Positions 1-5,873 of a stretch of 7,081 nt of DNA are shown in pieces; the first letter of the stretch is position 1, and every line of letters starts with the position of its first letter. Origin of the DNA: JANXXV01 sp038230275 (GTDB taxonomy: Bacteria; Acidobacteriota; Terriglobia; Bryobacterales; Bryobacteraceae); the NCBI GenBank assembly GCA_038230275.1, contig JBBRNO010000224.1:1-7081 (forward strand). The letters are read 5' to 3'. Under the pieces are notes generated by a model. The model was not told the origin of the DNA and searched no databases. It saw only the letters and a program-made list of their open reading frames with translations. The position numbers and the translations under genes were made by a program.

Positions 1-1
1 A

Positions 2-1891
2 GTCTCCATAGTGGGTTTGACGGTGACAGCGCCGTCGCCGGCAAATATGATCAGTCCGGCCACCGGTGCTACTCTGACCAGCCAGACAGCCACGTTTACC
101 TGGGACTCAGGTGCAGGCGTTTCCCAGTACCAGATATCGGTGGGCTCCGTACCGGGGGGATCGGACTATTTATCTAGCGGCATGGGTTCCGCAAAAGCAG
201 CTTCAGTGACGCTACCGAATGCAAGCTCACCCGTTTCTGTCTACGCGACCCTTGGGTCCTTCATTTCCGGAAGCTGGCAATCCCGGTCCTACAGATACAC
301 ACTCGACCTTAACCGCGCGGCTAGTCCGCAGCCTTCGACGGCTTCGAAACAAGACATAGCTTCCACTTACTACTTTGTGTATAACAACGGCAAACCAAGA
401 ACGCTGCCAGATGGAAAACCTTTCGCTCTTCCATACTGTCAATCACCTACCGATGGAGGGTTTTGCGATACCGCATCCGATGCGACCGCGGTATCGGATT
501 GTAGCGTGAGCGGCCCCGGAGTAACGGCTGTACTGGCAGGATTGGGACCTGGCAGCACTGGAGGTTACAAATATGAATTCGACGTGGTGTTCACCGCCGA
601 CCGCTCAGCTACCCCAGGTTACCGGGACCTGACTTGTCATAATCCCGGCTCTCCCGGAGGAAGTTTCGTCTTTCACAATGCTTTGGTCGTTTTTGACGCC
701 ACGCCGGAGATTACTGGCATCTATCAGTATCCGCCTGCCGTATCTGGCGGGCCATTCTACATCTCGATTTTCGGTACTAACCTAGGGGGAGTCGCCCGGG
801 GTACACTGGCAATTTGCCGGTCCACAGACAGCTCGTGTGTTGGCACTTCGGACATAAGCATCGGCCCGATTGACCAATACACCCCATGGAGTGACATCCA
901 GATAAACGCTTTGTTAATCCCGAACGTCAACGCAGCAGGGAGCTACGATGTGCAGATAGCCGCTCTCGGCGCAACCGGAAACAGCTTCGTTCCACAGCCC
1001 CAAGGTGGATCGCAGGCTACAACTAGGGCAGGACAGGTAAACATAACCGCTACACTGACATCAGTTAGTCAAGTGTCCAAGTACAATGCAGACAGCGTTC
1101 CCATTCTGTATCTGTCTACCGGCGATTCTTCAGGTCGAACAATTACAACAAGCGTTAATCCCAATACGGTTTTGTTTGGTGTGATATATAACATAATCGC
1201 GTTAAGCAATCCTAATAGTGATTGCCAAGCTACCCTTACCGTTCCCGGCGGGAATTCTACTGGGTTCATCAACTCACCTGTAAGTGCGGGGCCAAGCGGC
1301 TGTAGTGGAATTTATTCGGTTCGAGCGCGCGCAAACGGACGCGATAGTTTGAACGATAGTGCAGTGGTAGTTCCACCGCAGATTCTCATTCAGATGATGT
1401 ACGGTGAGGCTCACATACAGCCTACGGCCGCAAATGACATCGTCTCACAAAGGGCCGTCGGTGTCGCGACCAGGAATCGATTCAGCCAGCAGGGTTGGGG
1501 CGGAATCACCACATATCAGCAAGCAATTACCCCCGATCAGTTCATGGGAATTAGCACCGGAACTAATAACGGTCCCGATTACGAACTAGCGGCTGCCGCT
1601 GAGGTGTTCTCAGGTACTACAAGCGTAAGCGTTTTGGATGCGGGGTGTTTTTTTAGCCCAACAGCAAGTGGTTGGGCCGCCATCCAACAGGCGTTTGATA
1701 GTCAAACCACAACTGTGCCGCAAGTGACCTTCGACCCGAAATGCTATGCTGGCGCGGCTTTTCCGAACGGTCGCCAGATCGTTATAAAAAGATCAATTGG
1801 GATGAATGGGGATGGGCGGGGGGCGCCGGCTTTCGTTTTTGAACGGCCACGACCAACCGCAACTGACCCCGCTGTAATTGACATACAGTGA
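2..1891 (+). CDS. Secreted multidomain protein with Ig/TIG-like modules and a C-terminal SleB-like cell-wall hydrolase domain (5' partial)
   Basis: The frame is open to the left edge, so the true start and signal peptide probably lie outside the window; the first internal start is GTG at 11, used here for numbering. Residues about 10-100 form an Ig/FN3-like module (SPATGATLTSQTATFTW, then GVSQYQISVG) typical of secreted Acidobacteriota proteins. Residues about 110-228 are rich in cysteines, suggesting disulfides and export. Residues about 229-330 resemble an IPT/TIG fold (FGTNLGG, then SYDVQIAALGATGNSF). Residues about 340-455 look like another beta-sandwich. From about 456 to 600 the sequence resembles the SleB/CwlJ hydrolase family: MMYGEA with candidate catalytic Glu466, then VATRNRF and QAITPDQF. 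A likely role is cell-wall cleavage or envelope remodelling outside the cytoplasm, with the beta modules used for binding; this is inference. The downstream exported-protein gene follows after 12 bases, suggesting an operon. The hydrolase call is moderate, since only short motifs match; the exported multidomain nature is firm. Confidence 0.8.
   Translation, partial: VSIVGLTVTAPSPANMISPATGATLTSQTATFTWDSGAGVSQYQISVGSVPGGSDYLSSGMGSAKAASVTLPNASSPVSVYATLGSFISGSWQSRSYRYTLDLNRAASPQPSTASKQDIASTYYFVYNNGKPRTLPDGKPFALPYCQSPTDGGFCDTASDATAVSDCSVSGPGVTAVLAGLGPGSTGGYKYEFDVVFTADRSATPGYRDLTCHNPGSPGGSFVFHNALVVFDATPEITGIYQYPPAVSGGPFYISIFGTNLGGVARGTLAICRSTDSSCVGTSDISIGPIDQYTPWSDIQINALLIPNVNAAGSYDVQIAALGATGNSFVPQPQGGSQATTRAGQVNITATLTSVSQVSKYNADSVPILYLSTGDSSGRTITTSVNPNTVLFGVIYNIIALSNPNSDCQATLTVPGGNSTGFINSPVSAGPSGCSGIYSVRARANGRDSLNDSAVVVPPQILIQMMYGEAHIQPTAANDIVSQRAVGVATRNRFSQQGWGGITTYQQAITPDQFMGISTGTNNGPDYELAAAAEVFSGTTSVSVLDAGCFFSPTASGWAAIQQAFDSQTTTVPQVTFDPKCYAGAAFPNGRQIVIKRSIGMNGDGRGAPAFVFERPRPTATDPAVIDIQ
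466..496. repeat. Perfect inverted repeat inside the first gene
   Basis: Two 9-base arms, CGATACCGC (466-474) and GCGGTATCG (488-496), are perfect reverse complements separated by 13 bases. A second pair, ATCCGAT (475-481) and ATCGGAT (493-499), overlaps the right arm, so two alternative hairpins compete. The coding translation here is a small A-S-D-rich repeat (DTASDATAVSD), so the symmetry may only reflect local repetition. No T-run follows, so it is not a terminator. Confidence 0.55.
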
Positions 1892-1896
1892 GAGGA
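1891..1896 (+). promoter_or_regulatory. Ribosome binding site of the second gene
   Basis: AGAGGA lies 7 bases before the GTG at 1904 and begins on the last base of the upstream stop codon. It supports the GTG as the real start, which also gives a clean signal peptide, and fits translation coupled to the upstream gene. Confidence 0.6.
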
Positions 1897-1903
1897 CAAT
1901 ATT

Positions 1904-2704
1904 GTGAAGATAATTGGATTGTTTTTCCTCGTTGTGGTAATCTCTGCCTCCCAGACCGAAATACCGACCGCACGACAGCGGTATGAAGATCTTGGCGGTA
2001 GATTATTCGAATTTCCGGCGAAAGAGCCAGGCAAAGAGCTATTGACATTGGGGGCAAAGCCGCAGCGGTTGCAGACCGATGAGATCGCGCAGCGTATTCG
2101 AGATCTTCGAGCACTTACAACACAGGTCATTACCGGCACACTAAACGCACCCTCCAACGTTCGTGCACCGGACGTGCGCAAAATAATCGAAGACCTTCAG
2201 GGCAGTCTATCGGGACGCCATAAGGAATTAGGTGAGCGCGGCCTCCCCTATGCTCAGCAAACGAAACTATCGGGGGCAACGGATTCGATGGTCGTTGCGT
2301 TTGCTGTCTTAAAAGGTCCTGCAGTTACCCCGGCACCGGACCCATTCATTCAGTTTTATATCAAAACGCAGACTGGATGGGTGCTCGGCGCGGAATCTAC
2401 AAATGATCTGGAAGGTCGTACTATCCAAGTTGCCACCCTCCAAAGTCCGAACCCGGGCGAGATTTGGGTGATGGCCTGGGGAGTTAAGTATGGTGACAAC
2501 AGGGCCCGCTTATCAGTACGCCTGTATGCCTTCAACACGAACACCGTTCACACGTTATGGTCTCGCGATGATCTACCGGGTGGCGAAATTGAAATTCATA
2601 AGAGCCTCGTCGTTCTCAAATACTACGAGATGTCGGCACAAGGTGACCACCCGCCAAGAGAGGTTCGAGAGGAACTGCAATTAACACCTAACGGTCTGCA
2701 ATAG
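1904..2704 (+). CDS. Exported protein of unknown function, beta-rich C-terminal half
   Basis: I do not recognise the family. The GTG start is chosen because of the AGAGGA ribosome binding site and because the product (266 residues) begins with a compact Sec signal peptide: one Lys, a hydrophobic run of about 13 residues (IIGLFFLVVVISA) and a likely cleavage near residues 15-17. Mature residues about 20-115 are charged and mainly helical, with RQRYEDLGGRLFEF near the start and KIIEDLQGSL later. Residues about 125-260 alternate hydrophobic and polar residues, with repeated aromatic strands (FIQFYIKTQTGWVLG, IWVMAWGVKYG, LSVRLYAFNTNTVHTLW, SLVVLKYYE). This suggests stacked antiparallel strands such as part of a propeller or sandwich; no catalytic motif is evident. 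It lies 12 bases after the SleB-like gene and is probably co-transcribed with it, so it may act with that protein outside the cytoplasm. It could equally be a lineage-specific protein unrelated to wall hydrolysis. Confidence 0.82.
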   Translation: MKIIGLFFLVVVISASQTEIPTARQRYEDLGGRLFEFPAKEPGKELLTLGAKPQRLQTDEIAQRIRDLRALTTQVITGTLNAPSNVRAPDVRKIIEDLQGSLSGRHKELGERGLPYAQQTKLSGATDSMVVAFAVLKGPAVTPAPDPFIQFYIKTQTGWVLGAESTNDLEGRTIQVATLQSPNPGEIWVMAWGVKYGDNRARLSVRLYAFNTNTVHTLWSRDDLPGGEIEIHKSLVVLKYYEMSAQGDHPPREVREELQLTPNGLQ

Positions 2705-2786
2705 CCGCAGCAAATCCCTCGGTGTCGCTTTCGATCTGCCCCCCGGCTAGTTGGGAGTTTGGACGGAAGGATCGGAGTCTGTTGTG

Positions 2787-3011
2787 ATGAAGCCATCTAT
2801 CCTCCGCTCAACCTTTCCACCACGCCGGACACCGCTGTCCGCTAACGCAGCGAAGAAAAATGCAGTCTCCGGTTATTTTTTCTATAATGACGGCACCAAG
2901 AAGATGCTCACGTACGCCGAGACGGGCAACAGTGGTGTGTCGGGCTCGACAAAACGCCACTTCAGGGGCCAATCGCTTTTCCAACGCTACCGTGAACTCT
3001 ATGACTATTGA
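2787..3011 (+). pseudogene. Possible remnant of a small secreted protein, frameshifted
   Basis: An open frame from ATG 2787 to TGA 3009-3011 contains a plausible beta-strand patch (residues AVSGYFFYNDGTKKMLTYAE, about 2865-2925) and then becomes unconvincing. The neighbouring frame takes over with a serine/asparagine-rich patch (NATSGANRFSNATVNS) that runs into the start of the third gene. The YFFYNDG patch loosely resembles YYFVYNNG in the first gene (nt about 365-390). This is what a decayed gene with an indel could look like, but a short chance frame is equally possible, and there is no convincing ribosome binding site. Confidence 0.2.
2883..2888 (+). promoter_or_regulatory. Perfect TATAAT, possible -10 element for the third gene
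   Basis: TATAAT occurs exactly here, in a locally T-rich run. No good -35 hexamer lies 16-18 bases upstream (ATGCAG at 17 matches TTGACA at only two positions). If real, transcription would start near 2895 and leave a leader of about 125 bases before ATG 3022. Confidence 0.22.
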
Positions 3012-3021
3012 AACGAACTTT

Positions 3022-4248
3022 ATGACTCTGAAATCCGCACTTATCTTGATTTCTCTGAGTTGCTTGTCAAGCGAATTCCTATTTGCCGGTGACGTAGATG
3101 ATAGGATTCAATTCGAAACTTCAAAGATCACGCCCGCACCGTTCTCTCGCACGCAGGATATCGAATTTTTTGCTTTTGAGAAGGCATTGGAGTCGGGATC
3201 GTTTGACACCCAAGCGCAGTCCCTTCTAGGAGCCGCGGAAGAATTTACTAAAGCCGTTTTCAATCTTCGTCAACTCAAGTTTTTGCGGGCAATTACCCGT
3301 CGAGATGAAGGTGATGTCCTACTCGCGGAATGGAAGATTGAAGGCCCGTTCGCGGAAGGGCTGCTAACGCTAGAGGATACTCCGGTCTTTTCAAACTACG
3401 TCTTCCGGATAGTAGACCCAGACCTCACATCGCAGCAGCAGTTCAAGATGTTATTGCTGAATCTCCTGGTATTTGAGAAATCGCCGATTGACCTGCCACG
3501 GCTCAAGATCGATATGGCTGTGGATGGACTTCTTACCAACGGTTTTTATGGGCAAGTCTCGAGGTCGGCTACCCTTAATTCAATTTTCAGGGTGTCGGGA
3601 TACATGCGCGGAAAGGATCTGTTTCTGGAGGTTCAGATTGGAAAGGTGTTTACGCAGAAGTACTACTATCCGGTAACTCCATTCGTTCCTGAGAGATTTC
3701 CACCATTGACCCAAACGGTCAAATCATGGGATTTTTGGCAAATTCGACATGAAATCGGAAGAGAGCTAGCGCCGCGTTCTGGCATCGACGAATACCGGGA
3801 TACAATTCTCATTGATGAACTTGTACGACGGGGACTTTCCCAGGAGCAGTTTATCGAATTGCTTCAAAATTCTGAACCGCGCCTAAGTTATCGTGCCGGA
3901 CTCGTCCTAGGAGCGATGGAACGCGCGAATCAGAAAGCATCGATCACGCGGTACTTCGAACCCGCTCTTGCGATGTATGAACGGATCGGAACCCGTGCCA
4001 ATAGCGCAGTGGACTCCTTGTTTAGGGCAGCTACTCGGAATTGTACGTCGCAGTTTGAACCCACCGCGATGAGGTTGATGAAAAGTTCCAAGTTTGAAGA
4101 AGCTGCGCTCCGATACCTGACACGCTGTGCGTCATCTGAGGAGATGCTTCGGCAGATCGAGCTTCTTTCTGTGCCGGATCAGCTAGCTGATAGTAAGAAG
4201 TTCGGGCTCGGCGAGATCCGGAAAAGGGTGGGCAAACTCCCGCAATAG
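3022..4248 (+). CDS. Exported two-part protein of unknown function
   Basis: No family is recognised. The frame is open further upstream (ATG 2860 and ATG 3001), but the stretch before 3001 translates into arginine-rich, implausible sequence. ATG 3022 gives a good Sec signal peptide (MTLKSALILISLSCLSSEFLFAG, cleavage after about Ala22) and a 408-residue product; ATG 3001 would only add seven polar residues. The ribosome binding site is weak for both. Cys14 is not preceded by a proper lipobox, so a lipoprotein is unlikely. Residues about 24-235 are mixed alpha/beta with many hydrophobic strands (LLAEWKIEGPFAEGLL, FRVSGYMRGKDLFLEVQIGKV). From about Trp236 (WDFWQIRHEIGREL) to the end the protein is almost all helical, with short helix pairs reminiscent of HEAT/TPR-like repeats, suggesting a protein-binding surface. 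Codon use resembles the two upstream genes, not the downstream polymerase operon, so it belongs with the former group. It may form an extracytoplasmic set with them; this is inference from proximity. Confidence 0.78.
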   Translation: MTLKSALILISLSCLSSEFLFAGDVDDRIQFETSKITPAPFSRTQDIEFFAFEKALESGSFDTQAQSLLGAAEEFTKAVFNLRQLKFLRAITRRDEGDVLLAEWKIEGPFAEGLLTLEDTPVFSNYVFRIVDPDLTSQQQFKMLLLNLLVFEKSPIDLPRLKIDMAVDGLLTNGFYGQVSRSATLNSIFRVSGYMRGKDLFLEVQIGKVFTQKYYYPVTPFVPERFPPLTQTVKSWDFWQIRHEIGRELAPRSGIDEYRDTILIDELVRRGLSQEQFIELLQNSEPRLSYRAGLVLGAMERANQKASITRYFEPALAMYERIGTRANSAVDSLFRAATRNCTSQFEPTAMRLMKSSKFEEAALRYLTRCASSEEMLRQIELLSVPDQLADSKKFGLGEIRKRVGKLPQ

Positions 4249-4249
4249 A

Positions 4250-4390
4250 GCCAAATAACCCAAGCAGTTCAATAATTTCCTCTTTCTGATACTCGGGACG
4301 CAGGAAGAGGCGCGATTTGATCAGCCCCTCTGACAGCACTACAGAATTCGCGGCAAAGCGACCCCCATTCCCCCTTGACACCACCGCCCC
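4250..4390 (-). pseudogene. Possible truncated minus-strand gene fragment
   Basis: Read on the minus strand from about 4390 down to about 4250, the intergenic region gives a protein-like stretch with amphipathic helical character (VVLSEGLIKSRLFLRPEYQK, then EEIIELLGLFG). The frame then runs without a stop into sequence antisense to the third gene, where the composition becomes implausible. No ribosome binding site or good start is seen; only GTG/TTG starts are available and a stop lies just upstream at 4403-4405. It may be the leftover of a gene cut by whatever rearrangement brought the two compositionally different halves together. I do not recognise the family, and chance is possible. Confidence 0.22.
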
Positions 4391-4403
4391 AAAACGCCAC
4401 AAT
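4375..4403 (+). promoter_or_regulatory. Sigma-70-type promoter of the imuB-dnaE2 operon
   Basis: A perfect -35 TTGACA (4375-4380) is followed after exactly 17 bases by CACAAT (4398-4403), which matches TATAAT at four positions including the final AAT. Transcription would start near 4409-4411, leaving under ten bases before ATG 4419. It lies directly upstream of the polymerase operon, in the only non-coding gap before it. Such operons are usually under LexA; I see no certain LexA site, only a weak half-match near the start codon. Confidence 0.5.
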
Positions 4404-4418
4404 TAAACAGGCGAACAA

Positions 4419-4604
4419 ATGGCGAAATTACCCACCCTCACACTGCCCGCTCTTGTCCCCTCCGCCCGCCAACTCAGCCTCCAGCAACACCACCTCCGCT
4501 GGCGCGGCCACCCGCCGTTTCAAACCATCGAAAGCCTGCAACTGGAGGCCATCTCGCGCAAACCCGTCCATCTTGCCCCCCTGCGCATGGAGGCACTCGT
4601 GTAA
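4419..4604 (+). CDS. Small 61-residue protein heading the imuB-dnaE2 operon, unknown function
   Basis: ATG 4419 lies just downstream of a good promoter, with a weak AGG seven bases before it. The stop TAA (4602-4604) is followed immediately by the imuB GTG, in the same frame, so the two genes have zero spacing. Codon use (C-rich third positions) matches imuB and dnaE2, and the translation is sensible, so it is probably a real protein. It holds a proline/leucine-rich N-terminus (KLPTLTLPALVPSARQLSL), an aromatic-basic middle (HHLRWRGHPPF) and a helical tail (IESLQLEAI). QLSL at residues 19-22 resembles the core of beta-clamp-binding motifs (QLxLF), though the final aromatic is missing. Its position is that of imuA in classical operons, but it is far too short for a RecA-like ImuA and shows no Walker motif. 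Alternatives: the remnant C-terminus of a lost imuA, an N-terminal extension of imuB separated by a nonsense mutation, or a new small partner of the mutasome. Confidence 0.55.
   Translation: MAKLPTLTLPALVPSARQLSLQQHHLRWRGHPPFQTIESLQLEAISRKPVHLAPLRMEALV
4589..4593 (+). promoter_or_regulatory. imuB: Ribosome binding site deciding the imuB GTG start
   Basis: GGAGG lies 11 bases before GTG 4605, inside the end of the small upstream gene. This supports initiation at the GTG directly after TAA rather than at a later codon, and suggests translation coupled to the small gene. Confidence 0.5.
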
Positions 4605-5873
4605 GTGTTCGCCTGCCTCTTCGGACGTTCCCCACATCTCGCCGCGCTAGCCGCGCAATTTTCCCCGCTCGTCGAAACGGTGGACCCCGACACCATCGTC
4701 TTCTCCATCGCCGGCCTCGGCCGCCTGTTCGGCGATACCAACCAGATCGTCTCGGAAATCTCCCGCCGCGGTGAAGAAATGCGCATCGTCGCCAACCTCG
4801 CCATCGCAGCCAACCCCGCCGCCGCCATCCTCGCCGCCCGCCACCTGCGCGGCGTCACCACCATCGCGCGCGGCCAGGAACCCAAAATCCTCGGCGCTCT
4901 CCCCGTAGCGGCACTCCCCGCCGACCCGGCCCTCCTGGTCACCCTGGAACGCTGGGGCATCGCCACCCTAGGCGACCTCGCCGCCCTCCCGGAAATCGGC
5001 ATCGTCGAACGTCTGGGCGAAGCCGGAGCCCGTTTACGCCGCCTCGCGCTAGGCCAGGAAACCCGCATTCTGGACGCCGCCACCGCCCCCAAAGCCTACA
5101 CCGCCCGCCACGAACTGGACCACCCCGCCGCCCTGCTGGAACCGCTGCTCTTCATCATCTCCGCCCAATTGCACGATCTAACCCAACAGCTCCAACAGCA
5201 GGGCCGGGCCGCCGGCCGCGTCACAATCACGCTGGAACTGGACGATAAAAACAACAACGAATTCACCTGCACCCTCGACCTGCCAATCGCCATGCGCGAC
5301 CCCAAGGCACTGCTCAAACAGGTGCAGTTGTCGCTGGAGGCGCACCCTCCCCAAGCCGCCACCCTCGCCGTCCGCCTCACCATCGACCCCGCCGCCCCGC
5401 GCATCGTGCAGAGCGGTCTATTCACCCCCGCCACTCCCGAACCCGAAAAGCTCCAGACCCTCCTGGCCCGCCTCCGCGCCCTGGCCGGCGAAGCCAACGT
5501 AGGCTCGCCGGAAATTCTCAACACCCACCGACCGGACGCCCACCGCATCCGCGCCTGCTCTTTTGAACAGACGCCCGCCGAACCCGCCCCCGCCCCCACA
5601 GCCGAACACCCTCCGCTCCACCTGGCCTTCCGCTACTTCCGCCCCCCGCTGGCCGCCCGCGTCACCCTGCACGCCGGCTTGCCGCAACACATCTTCGCAG
5701 ACCGGATTTCCGGCGTAGTCCTCCAAGCCGCCGGCCCCTGGCGCACCTCCGGCGAATGGTGGGCCGATACAGCCTGGGACCGCGATGAATGGGACATCCT
5801 CCTTCAGGACCGCGCCATCTACCGCCTCTACCAAGCCGCCGACCGCTGGTTCCTCGATGGGAGTTACGACTGA
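4605..5873 (+). CDS. imuB: ImuB, catalytically inactive Y-family DNA polymerase homologue of the translesion mutasome
   Basis: ImuB is a scaffold that binds the beta clamp and recruits DnaE2 for mutagenic bypass of DNA lesions. The product (422 residues) shows palm remnants: QFSPLVE (18-24) and IVFSIAGLGRLFG (31-43). There, the polymerase SIDEA motif reads SIAGL, so the catalytic Asp-Glu pair is absent, as expected for ImuB. A thumb HhH segment (LERWGIATLGDLAALPE, 114-130) and RLGEAGARLRRLALG (136-150) follow, then a little-finger domain at about 165-265. QSGLF (269-273) fits the clamp-binding consensus QxxLF at the usual ImuB position. The family-specific tail includes NVGSPEILNTHRPDA and a C-terminal WRTSGEWW...WDRDEWDILL...RWFLDGSYD block. 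The protein is shorter than usual (about 480-550): the first strand MFACLF jumps almost directly to AAQFSPLVE, omitting some 65 residues of N-terminal palm. The start is GTG directly after the upstream TAA; no earlier in-frame start exists without crossing that stop. The stop overlaps the dnaE2 ATG by one base. Confidence 0.93.
   Translation: MFACLFGRSPHLAALAAQFSPLVETVDPDTIVFSIAGLGRLFGDTNQIVSEISRRGEEMRIVANLAIAANPAAAILAARHLRGVTTIARGQEPKILGALPVAALPADPALLVTLERWGIATLGDLAALPEIGIVERLGEAGARLRRLALGQETRILDAATAPKAYTARHELDHPAALLEPLLFIISAQLHDLTQQLQQQGRAAGRVTITLELDDKNNNEFTCTLDLPIAMRDPKALLKQVQLSLEAHPPQAATLAVRLTIDPAAPRIVQSGLFTPATPEPEKLQTLLARLRALAGEANVGSPEILNTHRPDAHRIRACSFEQTPAEPAPAPTAEHPPLHLAFRYFRPPLAARVTLHAGLPQHIFADRISGVVLQAAGPWRTSGEWWADTAWDRDEWDILLQDRAIYRLYQAADRWFLDGSYD
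5859..5863 (+). promoter_or_regulatory. dnaE2: Ribosome binding site of dnaE2
   Basis: GGGAG within the last imuB codons lies 9 bases before ATG 5873. Together with the TGATG stop/start overlap it indicates translational coupling of ImuB and DnaE2. Confidence 0.55.

Larger units (their letters stand above)
2705..3021. other. Intergenic gap with remnant-like coding signal, no clear terminator
   Basis: This stretch separates the second and third exported-protein genes. I see no stem-loop followed by a T-run, no tRNA and no direct repeats. It contains a possible -10 element at 2883-2888 and protein-like patches in two different frames, described separately. If the second gene's transcript ends here, the signal is not an obvious intrinsic terminator. 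Confidence 0.5.

Noticed and set aside
1744..2181. Minus-strand frames spanning the junction of the first two genes
   Set aside because: They cover the ends of two plausible plus-strand genes with a good ribosome binding site between them, and their translations look unlike real proteins.
2860..3000. Upstream extension of the third gene from ATG 2860
   Set aside because: The added residues are arginine-rich and unlike an exported N-terminus; the signal peptide begins at ATG 3022, so the earlier start would bury it.
4305..4352. AGAGG...CCTCT inverted repeat after the third gene as a terminator
   Set aside because: Arms are only five bases with a wide loop, and no T-run follows.
4413..4427. 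GAAC-N7-GAAA, near-match to the direct-repeat LexA box of Alphaproteobacteria
   Set aside because: One base is off, it overlaps the start codon, and I know of no evidence that Acidobacteriota LexA uses this motif. An SOS site is expected for this operon but cannot be claimed from this.
4520..5092. Long minus-strand frames opposite imuB (also 5096-5599 and 5418-5834)
   Set aside because: Very GC-rich genes create long antisense frames; these translate into Arg/Ala/Gly/Ser-rich sequence with no family features and lie fully opposite a firmly identified gene.
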